DNA from: Oscillospiraceae bacterium | GTDB lineage: Bacteria > Bacillota > Clostridia > Oscillospirales > Ruminococcaceae | Direction: 5' to 3' | Assembly (NCBI GenBank): GCA_022511485.1 | Contig: JAFLUJ010000308.1 | Coordinates: 1-14,494 of the forward strand | Length of the DNA stretch: 14,494 nt | Shown: piece by piece, positions 1 through 7,034 of the stretch | Position numbering within the stretch: position 1 is the first letter of the stretch | How the letters are laid out: every line of letters begins with the position of its first letter | Made by a program: the position numbers and the translations under genes | The notes under the pieces: generated by a model | The model's database searches: none | Told to the model about the DNA's origin: nothing | The model's input: the letters and a program-made list of their open reading frames with translations, nothing else

Positions 1-73
1 TTTTCCAAATTATGATTTACCTTATTGTTCACGATATATTAACTTATGAATTATCCTGCTTAATAACCCCTTG

Positions 74-1720
74 TTATTTATGCCAGTGATCGTTCAGGAA
101 CTCCACACGGGTGCGAAGCCACTCTTCGAGATAAGCGGCGGATTCTTCGTGGGTCTTACACTGGGCGGAGCGTTTTGACCACTCTCCCGCGGCTTCATTG
201 TGGAGCAGATTGTCCCATCTTTGATAGTTCCTTTCAAAAGCGTCATGATACTGTGCGGTGTCGTTTTCAATCATCTCATATGCCCGGTCAAAAACTCCGC
301 TGTCATATGCGGACGTCCACTTCTCCCGGATGATGTCCTGAAACCAGTCTTCGTACATCAGCACCGCAAGCCAGGGATTGATGGTCTCATACTGGTCATT
401 TACATCGTAGACAATATTTGCGGCGTAGAAGCCCTTGCCGTCTGCGCAGCGATCCTTGTTTCCCATGGCGGAATCAAAGTCCCAGGGAGCTTCAAAGGTC
501 AGCAGTCCTATTTCGTGTACGTCCTCCCGGAGTTCGCTGCCGCCACGTCCCATATTTATGTCCATAAAGAAGCTGGACCAGTAAATGTCCGCATCGCAGG
601 TAAGCTCACTGATGATGTACATATCTGCAAGGGAATCCACATCTACTGCTATTTCCACAGCGTGCTGAGGGGTGCTGTCCGATTCTTCCAGCTCCGGATA
701 CTCCCAATGGAACTTATACGCTTTATCGTTATATGCGGCTTCGTACATTATGCGGTAGATGTTGTTTATATAAGATGCAATGAAATCATGCTGATACTGT
801 GAATAGATGTTGCTTTTGATGGTTATTCCCACGTCCTGAGTGCGGTCGCCGTGTCCTGTATTGAGAGGGGACATTGTCCTTCCGCTGCCTCCGTTTCCGT
901 CAAAGGGGATAAGGGGAGCGTTGTCTGCATAGTCAACACGGAACTGATGCAGGTCGTCCTCGTTGAAAAAGTAGCCGTCGAACTCCATAAAGTATCCTAT
1001 ATCTACAGCTTCATAGTCCTTTTCCGGCTCGTAGATGTTCACTCTGTCGGGATTTACCTGCTGCTGCTCTGTGAGGAGATACACTCCCCAGTACTCACCG
1101 TTGATCTCTACCTCTACAAGGGTTGAATCCGCGGCGTAAAGTCCGTCCGCACCAAGTATCTCACGGGAGATGGCAAGGGCGGTCTTGTTCCGAAGCATGG
1201 AGGTATCCTTGTATTCCGCAAGCAGCACCCAGTTTTTCATCTCCGCTCCGTCGTTCAGACCAAGCAGGTTCTGTTTTTCCGAGAATTTTATCCGCAGGGG
1301 CTTCTTGCTGTAGTTGGTTGTCCAGTTTCCCCTGACCTTTACATCCGCTTCCGCTGCGTTTACGGACACGATGCCGTCTGTGTCTGTCAGAGTCACAGTA
1401 CAGGCTTCATAGTATGGTTCGGGAGGCATTTTATATCCCGGCGTCCAGGAGGCGATGGACTTTGCAACATAGTCATTGACAGGCTTGGTGACGAAGTCCA
1501 TGACATCTGCGCTTTTATCCACGGTCTCAATAGAAAGCAGGGGAATATCACGCGGGGAGACAGTGATGGTTTCTGTGCTGTCCTGTACGGCTTTGGTCGT
1601 AACGGAGACTGATCCTGTACTTTCCTGAACCTGTGGTGATATTTGTGTATTGGCATCTGAACATCCGGACAGGAGAATTGGTATCATAGCGGACAGAATG
1701 AAATTCTGAAATTTTGTCAT
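74..1720 (-). CDS. CotH kinase family protein, predicted secreted lipoprotein (548 aa)
   Basis: CotH-family proteins are atypical protein kinases, known from Bacillus spore-coat protein phosphorylation and also found on the surface of rumen and gut Clostridia. Residues 1-20 form a short signal peptide with lipobox LLSGC, so Cys20 is the likely lipidated residue and the protein should be anchored outside the membrane. Residues about 21-90 are a Ser/Thr-rich linker. The kinase-like domain follows: RGNWTTNYSKKPLRIKF at 130-146, KDTSMLRNK at 171-179, GEYWGVYLLTEQ at 208-219, a SELTCDAD stretch near 371, and the metal-binding-type PWDFDSAMG at 412-420. The ATG has a good GAGGAG site 8 nt upstream. 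The gene is divergent from the VTC operon across a 246-nt gap, and each has its own promoter. The family call is firm. Its substrate is unknown; the DUF4353 surface protein encoded nearby is one possibility (inference). Confidence 0.9.
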   Translation of the reverse strand: MTKFQNFILSAMIPILLSGCSDANTQISPQVQESTGSVSVTTKAVQDSTETITVSPRDIPLLSIETVDKSADVMDFVTKPVNDYVAKSIASWTPGYKMPPEPYYEACTVTLTDTDGIVSVNAAEADVKVRGNWTTNYSKKPLRIKFSEKQNLLGLNDGAEMKNWVLLAEYKDTSMLRNKTALAISREILGADGLYAADSTLVEVEINGEYWGVYLLTEQQQVNPDRVNIYEPEKDYEAVDIGYFMEFDGYFFNEDDLHQFRVDYADNAPLIPFDGNGGSGRTMSPLNTGHGDRTQDVGITIKSNIYSQYQHDFIASYINNIYRIMYEAAYNDKAYKFHWEYPELEESDSTPQHAVEIAVDVDSLADMYIISELTCDADIYWSSFFMDINMGRGGSELREDVHEIGLLTFEAPWDFDSAMGNKDRCADGKGFYAANIVYDVNDQYETINPWLAVLMYEDWFQDIIREKWTSAYDSGVFDRAYEMIENDTAQYHDAFERNYQRWDNLLHNEAAGEWSKRSAQCKTHEESAAYLEEWLRTRVEFLNDHWHK

Positions 1721-1775
1721 TGTATCATCTCCTCATTATTATTTAACCCGTATCCTTATCATATCTGTTTTTGTA

Positions 1776-1804
1776 ATTATATCATATAGCGGAATTTATT
1801 TCAA
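1776..1804 (-). promoter_or_regulatory. Sigma-A promoter of the CotH gene
   Basis: Read on the minus strand, TTGAAA (1799-1804) is followed after 17 nt by TATAAT (1776-1781). The TGA just before the -10 box makes it an extended -10 element. Transcription should start near 1769, giving a leader of about 50 nt that contains the GAGGAG site at 1729-1734. Confidence 0.8.
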
Positions 1805-1838
1805 GTCCTCTGTTTAACGGTGGAGGGCAGATAATCGT

Positions 1839-1855
1839 GCAGGGCTCCGCCTTGC
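1839..1855. repeat. Short GC-rich palindromic element
   Basis: GCAGGGC-TCC-GCCTTGC forms a 7-bp stem with one G-T pair and a 3-nt loop. It stands out from the AT-rich divergent intergenic region. The string GGCTCnGCCTTGCT recurs at 5670-5683, so this looks like a dispersed palindromic repeat rather than a local accident. It has no T-run and is not a normal terminator. Confidence 0.5.
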
Positions 1856-1903
1856 TTTCACCATATTTTCTTAAAGTTCTCACAAATATTAACAAAACTC
1901 TTC

Positions 1904-1932
1904 TTGAAAATTACAATTAAAACCTGTATATT
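1904..1932 (+). promoter_or_regulatory. Sigma-A promoter of the VTC/DUF4956/DUF4353 operon
   Basis: TTGAAA (1904-1909), a 17-nt spacer and TATATT (1927-1932) make a near-consensus promoter. The predicted start of transcription is near 1939, leaving a leader of about 28 nt before the ATG at 1967. The -35 box contains the TTG codon that opens the longest possible reading frame, which rules out that TTG as the translation start. Confidence 0.85.
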
Positions 1933-1966
1933 TAATTATAGAGTTAAGATAAAAGGAGATAAATCA

Positions 1967-2692
1967 ATGGGTATCCAGTACAGCTTCAAAAGATACGAAA
2001 AGAAATTCCTGCTTACCCCGGAGCAGCACAAAAAGATCCTTCCTGTATTGAAGGAAAGGCTGAAAGAGGAAAAATACGGTGTACATACTATCTGTAATAT
2101 TTATTACGACACCGAAAATTACGACCTTATACGGGCTTCTGTGGAAAGACCCGTCTATAAGGAAAAATTCCGTCTCCGGAGCTACGGTGTCCCCGGCGAT
2201 GATTCAATCATGTTTGCGGAGATCAAAAAGAAATCCGAGGGAGTAGTCTACAAGCGCAGGGTGGACGGGTCTCCAGACCAGATCCTTAACTTTGTGACCG
2301 GAGGAGTTCCTCTGGACGGAGATGAACAGATCCAGCGGGAAATACAATGGTTTCTGCGTGTCAACAAGCCGATCCCAAAGGTCTTTATCGGATATGAACG
2401 GGTCGCACTGCTGGGCACTAAGGAGGACGGTCTCCGGGTCACCTTTGACTGGAATATCCGCTGGCGTGATGAACGTCTTGACCTGCGTCTGGGAGACGAC
2501 GGAGAGCTTATAATCCCCGACGAAATAATTATCATGGAGGTCAAAACGCCCTCTGCTATCCCGCTGTGGCTTGTGAAGCTGCTCAGTGAAAATAAAATTT
2601 ACCCTGCCAGCTTTTCAAAATACGGCACCTGTTATCAGAAGCACATCTTACCAAATGTATTCATGAAAGGAAGTTTCGCATATGCTGAATAG
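1967..2692 (+). CDS. VTC domain-containing protein, polyphosphate polymerase-type (241 aa)
   Basis: This is a stand-alone VTC domain. In yeast Vtc4 the fold makes inorganic polyphosphate from ATP inside a basic tunnel of the triphosphate-tunnel type. The expected strands are visible in order: FKRYEKKF at 7-14, IYYDT at 45-49, KEKFRLRSY at 65-73, EIKKKS at 85-90, YKRR at 95-98, YERVA at 143-147, LRVTFDWN at 156-163, IMEVK at 189-193 and FSKYG at 216-220. These carry the Arg/Lys and Glu residues typical of the tunnel. No membrane segment is seen, so it should be cytosolic or act with the membrane protein encoded next. I chose the ATG at 1967 because AAGGAG lies 8 nt upstream and the promoter covers the longer frame's TTG. 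The stop overlaps the next gene by 11 nt, so translation is probably coupled. Polyphosphate synthesis is known for the family but unproven for bacterial stand-alone copies of this kind. Confidence 0.88.
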   Translation: MGIQYSFKRYEKKFLLTPEQHKKILPVLKERLKEEKYGVHTICNIYYDTENYDLIRASVERPVYKEKFRLRSYGVPGDDSIMFAEIKKKSEGVVYKRRVDGSPDQILNFVTGGVPLDGDEQIQREIQWFLRVNKPIPKVFIGYERVALLGTKEDGLRVTFDWNIRWRDERLDLRLGDDGELIIPDEIIIMEVKTPSAIPLWLVKLLSENKIYPASFSKYGTCYQKHILPNVFMKGSFAYAE

Positions 2693-3344
2693 TATTTTCG
2701 CAGAAAGCCAGACCGTTGTTTCTCTGCTTATCTGCTTTGCAGTATCAATAGCCCTTGGAGTTCTCACAGCCCTTGTGTTCTTATATAAAAGCAAGCACAG
2801 CGCGGGATTCGCTCTGACCCTTGCCCTGCTTCCAATGGCGGTAGCTGTAGTCATCATGCTTGTAAACGGAAATCTGGGCGCAGGAGTAGCAGTGGCAGGC
2901 GCTTTCACTCTTGTCCGTTTCAGAAGTGTCCCAGGCACAGCAAGGGAGATCGCCGCCATCTTTACTTCAATGGCAATAGGACTTGCCCTTGGAATGGGAT
3001 GTATCGGAATAGCAGTCATCTTCTTTGTGATTATCGCCGCATTTACCCTGATACTTACCGCAATTAATTTCGGAGCTCCCTCAAAGAATGAGAAATCTCT
3101 TAAAATAACCATTCCCGAAAGCTTTGATTACACAGGTCTTTTTGACGAGGTCTTTGAAAAGTTCGGCGTTAAAGTATCCCTCCGGAAGATACGCACCACA
3201 AATATGGGAACTCTCTTCGAGCTTACGTATGATGCGATCTTCCCGGAAGATAACATCCCCAAGGAGTTTATTGACGAGATTCGTACACGTAACGGAAATC
3301 TTAATATTATCATAAGCGATTTTACAGAGAAAGAGGTACTTTAA
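2682..3344 (+). CDS. DUF4956 domain-containing membrane protein (220 aa)
   Basis: The N-terminal part is strongly hydrophobic, with likely membrane segments at about 11-34, 43-61 and 93-128, plus a glycine-rich stretch at 63-74. Between them lies GAFTLVRFRSVPGTAREIA (73-91), the conserved loop of the DUF4956 family. The C-terminal part, about 135-220, is soluble with alternating strands and helices, probably a small cytosolic ferredoxin-like domain (inference). Its start overlaps the end of the VTC gene by 11 nt, with GAAAGGAAG just upstream, and it ends inside the ribosome binding site of the DUF4353 gene. This context says it works with the VTC protein, perhaps as the membrane partner that yeast VTC proteins carry in cis. 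No biochemical role is established for the family. Confidence 0.85.
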   Translation: MLNSIFAESQTVVSLLICFAVSIALGVLTALVFLYKSKHSAGFALTLALLPMAVAVVIMLVNGNLGAGVAVAGAFTLVRFRSVPGTAREIAAIFTSMAIGLALGMGCIGIAVIFFVIIAAFTLILTAINFGAPSKNEKSLKITIPESFDYTGLFDEVFEKFGVKVSLRKIRTTNMGTLFELTYDAIFPEDNIPKEFIDEIRTRNGNLNIIISDFTEKEVL

Positions 3345-3350
3345 GGAGGT
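3343..3350 (+). promoter_or_regulatory. Strong Shine-Dalgarno site overlapping a stop codon
   Basis: AAGGAGGT, fully complementary to the 16S tail, overlaps the TAA of the DUF4956 gene and lies 6 nt before the ATG at 3357. It fixes that start and points to coupled, high-level translation of the surface protein. Confidence 0.85.
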
Positions 3351-3356
3351 ACATCC

Positions 3357-5405
3357 ATGAATAAAATTGCAAAGATATGCGCTATAGGAGGACTTGTCCT
3401 TGCCGTTGGCGGCGGTACAGCTTACGGAATATCCTACGGCTCAAAGGTCTCGGATACTGTAACATACACTGACCCGCCGTCTGCAATATTGGCAATGACA
3501 GGCAAGCAAACAGAAGAAACAGAAATAATCCTTTCCGACAGCGGAATTACCGTAAATGGAGATGGTGCGTCCGTATCAGGCAGCAAGGTAACGATCACAC
3601 AGGCAGGAAGATATTCTGTCAGCGGCACTCTTACCGACGGACAGATCTATGTCAATGCTGATGACGGTTACGTTATTTTGATCCTTGACGGTGCGGATAT
3701 TTCAAATTCGTCCGATGCAGCGATCTATATTGAAAACGCAGATACTTTCATCGAACTTGCAGAGGAGACCGCAAACCGTTTGCAAAGCGGTACTGAAATT
3801 GACATAAGCGCAGGGGCGGAGGACAGCGAAGCATCCGGAGGAACGATCCATGCAAAGGACGATCTTTATATCACAGGTACGGGAAGTCTGCAAGTTTTTG
3901 GATACATCAACAACGGCGTACAGTCTTCAAACAACATATCCATAGACGGCGGGAAAATTGAAGTGACTGCACTCAATAACGGCATAAAAGGCAAGGATTC
4001 TGTTACCATATATGACGGGGATATATCCGTTCGTTCAGGCGGGGACGGCATAAAGTCCGATGACACCACCGGCGAAGGATACGGAGTTATAAACATCTGC
4101 GGCGGAAATGTCTCCATTGAATCGGACGGGGACGGAATACAGGCAGAGACTGACATTGAAATATCCAGCGGAGAATTTTCCGATACATCTATTTCCATAA
4201 TCTCCGGCGGTGGAAGCGAAAGTGCTCCTGCATCCGGAAATGGCGGCGACCGAGGCTTGGGCGGTTTCGACGGAGACGGCGAACCTCCCGCTATGCCTGA
4301 TAATGGAGATTTCAACGGCAAGGGCGGCAAAGGCGGTTTCAAAAATTTCGGAGGAGGTGACACACCTCCAGAAATGCCTGAGAATGGAGGCTTTGGAGGC
4401 AAGGACGGTTTCAAAAGCTTCGGCGGAGACGGTGAAAATCCTCCCTCCATGCCGGAAAACGTCAGCTTTAATCCCGACAACAATGACTGGGGCGGCTTCG
4501 AAGGTTTCGGAGACGGAGGCTTTCGGGGTGAAAGCTTCGATATGGATGATTCGTCTGCAACCAGCACTAAAGGAATAAAGTGCGGAGGCTCTATAAAAAT
4601 TTCCGGAGGAAATATCTCCATAGATTCATATGATGACGCTATCCATTCCAATGACAGCATAACAATAACCGGAGGAACATTTGAGCTTGCATCCGGTGAT
4701 GACGGCATCCACGCCGACAATGAACTGACTGTCGAGGACGGCACAATTACCGTCACAAGATCATATGAGGGACTTGAAGCAAATCAGATACATCTTAACG
4801 GCGGCACTATTGACGTTACAGCCTCCGATGACGGAGTAAACGCCTACGGAGGACAGAACAATTTCGGCGGCTGGGGCGGCTCTTCAAAAACTACCGAGGA
4901 AACTCCCATGCTGTATTTCTCCGGAGCGAATGTTACCGTCAATGCAAACGGCGACGGAATAGATTCCAATGGAAGCATATTTGTTGAGGCTGGAACGATA
5001 ATAGTAAACGGTCCGGTAAACTCCATGAACGGAGCGATAGACTCCGGTTCTGAAAACGGCGGCAAGTGCATAATAACCGGAGGAACTATTCTTGCAATAG
5101 GAGCTGCCGGAATGGACGAGGGATTTTCCGATGGATCGTCACAGTGCTCATTCCGTATAAGACCGGGTACTGCAATTTCAGCAGGCAGTGAGATAAAAAT
5201 TTCCGACGTTGACGGAAATGTACTTTTCAGTCATACTGCCATAAAAAATGCTTCATCGGTAGTTTTCAGCTCTCCCGATCTGAAACAGGGAGAAAAATAT
5301 ATCCTCTCCATTGACGGTGAGGAAACTGAGATCGAGCAAAGCTCTGTATCGGTAGGCGGAAGCAGCGGCTTCGATGGCGGAGGTTTCGGAAGAAATCGCA
5401 GATAA
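3357..5405 (+). CDS. DUF4353 / carbohydrate-binding-domain type surface protein with beta-helix repeats (682 aa)
   Basis: Residues 5-27 are hydrophobic and follow Lys residues, giving a signal peptide or N-terminal membrane anchor; there is no lipobox. Most of the protein is built of short coils of about 20 residues ending in patterns such as GGKIEV, DDGIHADNELTVEDG and NGDGIDSNG, typical of a right-handed parallel beta-helix and of the DUF4353 family, often annotated as carbohydrate-binding. Residues about 282-402 break the helix with a Gly/Asp/Phe-rich low-complexity insert containing three PPxMPxN units (EPPAMPDN, TPPEMPEN, NPPSMPEN). The C-terminus is again Gly-rich and ends GGGFGRNRR. 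It is the last gene of the operon and is followed directly by a terminator. Location outside the membrane is well supported; ligand and function are not known. It could be the surface product or a substrate of the CotH/VTC module (inference). Confidence 0.82.
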   Translation: MNKIAKICAIGGLVLAVGGGTAYGISYGSKVSDTVTYTDPPSAILAMTGKQTEETEIILSDSGITVNGDGASVSGSKVTITQAGRYSVSGTLTDGQIYVNADDGYVILILDGADISNSSDAAIYIENADTFIELAEETANRLQSGTEIDISAGAEDSEASGGTIHAKDDLYITGTGSLQVFGYINNGVQSSNNISIDGGKIEVTALNNGIKGKDSVTIYDGDISVRSGGDGIKSDDTTGEGYGVINICGGNVSIESDGDGIQAETDIEISSGEFSDTSISIISGGGSESAPASGNGGDRGLGGFDGDGEPPAMPDNGDFNGKGGKGGFKNFGGGDTPPEMPENGGFGGKDGFKSFGGDGENPPSMPENVSFNPDNNDWGGFEGFGDGGFRGESFDMDDSSATSTKGIKCGGSIKISGGNISIDSYDDAIHSNDSITITGGTFELASGDDGIHADNELTVEDGTITVTRSYEGLEANQIHLNGGTIDVTASDDGVNAYGGQNNFGGWGGSSKTTEETPMLYFSGANVTVNANGDGIDSNGSIFVEAGTIIVNGPVNSMNGAIDSGSENGGKCIITGGTILAIGAAGMDEGFSDGSSQCSFRIRPGTAISAGSEIKISDVDGNVLFSHTAIKNASSVVFSSPDLKQGEKYILSIDGEETEIEQSSVSVGGSSGFDGGGFGRNRR

Positions 5406-5447
5406 AAATAGTGGGTGCTCTCTCTTGCAGAGCATCCACTATTTTTT
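5404..5447 (+). terminator. Rho-independent terminator of the VTC/DUF4956/DUF4353 operon
   Basis: The arms around GTGGGTGCTCT (5411-5421) and AGAGCATCCAC (5429-5439), with one G-T pair and flanking A/T pairs, enclose a 7-nt loop and are followed by six T (5442-5447). The hairpin starts at the stop codon itself. The A-run on its left side means it could also act on leftward transcription coming from the aldo/keto reductase. Confidence 0.92.
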
Positions 5448-5470
5448 CTTATCCGCCCCCTTGATATGGG

Positions 5471-5680
5471 GGCATGGCTCAGCCTAATTTATTCAGTAAC
5501 GGATTATAAGCAAGTACACTTCCGTGTCGTATTTTTCTCTATGGAAAATAGCACGCAACGGCATGGGTCAAGGCTCAGCCTAATTTATTCAGGTAACAGC
5601 TTATAAAAAAGTATGCTTCCGTGTCCGTATTTTACCCTGTTGAAAAGAGTGCGTAACGGCATGGGTCAAGGCTCAGCCTT
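5471..5680. repeat. Tandem repeat of about 98 bp, two full copies and one partial
   Basis: Copy 1 is 5471-5559 (89 bp, missing about 9 bp near its start), copy 2 is 5560-5657 (98 bp), and the truncated copy 3 is 5658-5680. Shared blocks include GGCTCAGCCTAATTTATTCAG, CTTCCGTGTC, and a 25-bp identity between 5557-5581 and 5655-5679. Copy 3 runs into the end of the aldo/keto reductase gene and supplies its last residues and stop codon. No open frame is conserved across the copies. Most of the gap between the operon terminator and the reductase is this repeat. Confidence 0.8.
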
Positions 5681-5681
5681 G
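5667..5681 (-). repeat. Palindrome spanning the stop codon of the aldo/keto reductase
   Basis: CAAGGC-TGA-GCCTTG on the minus strand is a 6-bp stem whose 3-nt loop is exactly the stop codon. It shares GGCTCnGCCTTGCT with the element at 1839-1855. No T-run follows on the minus strand, so a terminator role is doubtful. Confidence 0.5.
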
Positions 5682-6803
5682 CTCAAACTGTGCTGCGCAT
5701 TCTTTCAGATGTTTTATTACCTTCAACTGCTGAGGACAGGCATTCTCACACTGACCGCACTCGATGCAGTCGGAAGCCTTTCCTTTGCCGGTGGTTGCGA
5801 TAGTATATTCACGTCTGCCGCGAAATTCCTCATTTCCCCTCTGATGATTTTTTACGGAGAATATCTCAGGGATAGGAATGTTCTGAGGACATCCGTCGGT
5901 ACAGTAATGACAGGCAGTACATGGGACGAGCCCTCTTTCCTCTGCAAGAGCGTCCTGTGCCTTGCGGATAACAGCCTGTTCATCATCGGTAAGCGGCTTG
6001 AATTCCTTCATATAGGACAGATTGTCTTTCATCTGTCCTATGTTGGACATTCCCGAAAGCACGGTGATGATCCCGTCCAGAGACGCTGCAAAACGTACAG
6101 CCCATGAAGCGAGAGATACATCTGGGTTTGCGGTTTTCAGTATATCCCTGACCTTTGGAATGGGGTCAGCCAGAGCGCCGCCTTTTACAGGTTCCATAAT
6201 GGTAATGGACTTTCCGTGCTTACGTGCTATCTCATAACATTCGCGGGAAGCAACTCCGGGACTTTCCCAGTCAGCATAGTTTATCTGGAGCTGAACGAAA
6301 TCCACATCCGGATGGTCGGTGAGAAGCTCCTCCAGAAGCTCCGGGTCAGCATGGAATGAAAATCCGAAATACTTGATAAGACCCTTTTCTTTCTGCTCCT
6401 TTACAAAGTCCCAGATATGATAATCATCGTATACCTTGTAATTATTGCGCTGCAATGCATGGAGAAGATAATAATCAAAATAACCTGCTCCGGTACGTTC
6501 CAGACTTGTATAAAACTGCTGCTTTGCGGATTTCTCATCATGAGCGTGCATCCATGCACACAGCTTTGTACAGAGAGTGTATTTTTCACGTGGATAGCGG
6601 TCTACCAATGCAAGCTTTGCAGCCTTCTCCGATTCTCCGTTGTCATAGACATAGGCAGTATCAAAATATGTAAGACCTGCGTCCATGAACATATCCACCA
6701 TCTTTTTGGTCTGCTCGATGTCGATACTTCCGTCTGCAAGCTTTGGCAGACGCATAAGACCAAATCCCAGCTTGGGAACATTTTCTCCAAAATACCTTTC
6801 CAT
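5673..6803 (-). CDS. Aldo/keto reductase with C-terminal 4Fe-4S ferredoxin domain (376 aa)
   Basis: The N-terminal part is an NAD(P)H-dependent aldo/keto reductase barrel: GFGLMRLP at 13-20, FDTAYVYDNGESE at 47-59, and the catalytic tetrad expected at Asp48, Tyr53, Lys80 and His115. The C-terminal part carries two 4Fe-4S motifs of the form C-x2-C-x2-C-x3-CP, in CTACHYCTDGCP and CIECGQCENACP. This fused architecture is common in anaerobic Clostridia and is often annotated as a predicted oxidoreductase of the aldo/keto reductase family. The substrate is unknown. The ATG has a perfect AGGAGGTA 3 nt away on the mRNA side, an unusually short spacing, but the next ATG would remove the first strand of the barrel. 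The last codons lie in the tandem repeat. It is transcribed alone, divergent from hemZ and convergent with the DUF4353 operon. Confidence 0.92.
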   Translation of the reverse strand: MERYFGENVPKLGFGLMRLPKLADGSIDIEQTKKMVDMFMDAGLTYFDTAYVYDNGESEKAAKLALVDRYPREKYTLCTKLCAWMHAHDEKSAKQQFYTSLERTGAGYFDYYLLHALQRNNYKVYDDYHIWDFVKEQKEKGLIKYFGFSFHADPELLEELLTDHPDVDFVQLQINYADWESPGVASRECYEIARKHGKSITIMEPVKGGALADPIPKVRDILKTANPDVSLASWAVRFAASLDGIITVLSGMSNIGQMKDNLSYMKEFKPLTDDEQAVIRKAQDALAEERGLVPCTACHYCTDGCPQNIPIPEIFSVKNHQRGNEEFRGRREYTIATTGKGKASDCIECGQCENACPQQLKVIKHLKECAAQFEQG

Positions 6804-6842
6804 ATGTACCTCCTGAATAATGTTTTTTACCCCATTGATCTA

Positions 6843-6872
6843 ATTATATCACATAACAAATAAAAAGTCCAA
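6843..6872 (-). promoter_or_regulatory. Promoter of the aldo/keto reductase
   Basis: On the minus strand TATAAT (6843-6848) is preceded by TGA, an extended -10. A weaker TTGGAC (6867-6872) sits 18 nt further upstream. The leader before the ATG at 6803 would be about 33 nt. Confidence 0.65.
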
Positions 6873-6969
6873 TATAAAATACTTATCTGACAAGGTTATT
6901 CAGCTAATGAGGATCTTATGATCTGTACGTTCATAAAAAATTAACTTATTAAATTAATTCATCGCTGTA

Positions 6970-6998
6970 TTGAAATTTAGTTCCGGATATGCTATAAT
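6970..6998 (+). promoter_or_regulatory. Sigma-A promoter of the hemZ operon
   Basis: TTGAAA (6970-6975), a 17-nt spacer ending in TGC, and TATAAT (6993-6998) form a near-ideal extended -10 promoter. Transcription should start near 7005, about 30 nt before the hemZ ATG. Confidence 0.85.
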
Positions 6999-7034
6999 TT
7001 TACTATATAATATTCATTCATAAGGATAAATAAA

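Noticed and set aside
1904..1966. TTG start giving the VTC protein 21 extra residues
   Set aside because: The TTG lies in the -35 box of a near-consensus promoter, so it would not be transcribed; the ATG at 1967 has a good ribosome binding site.
2648..3112. 154-aa open frame on the minus strand
   Set aside because: It is antisense to the DUF4956 gene, which has clear family motifs and operon signals.
3866..4756. 296-aa Pro/Ser-rich open frame on the minus strand
   Set aside because: It is the antisense of the Gly-rich part of the DUF4353 gene; its Pro-rich composition follows from the GG-rich coding strand.
5471..5680. CRISPR array
   Set aside because: The repeated unit is about 98 bp with no short-repeat/spacer alternation, and there are no cas genes.
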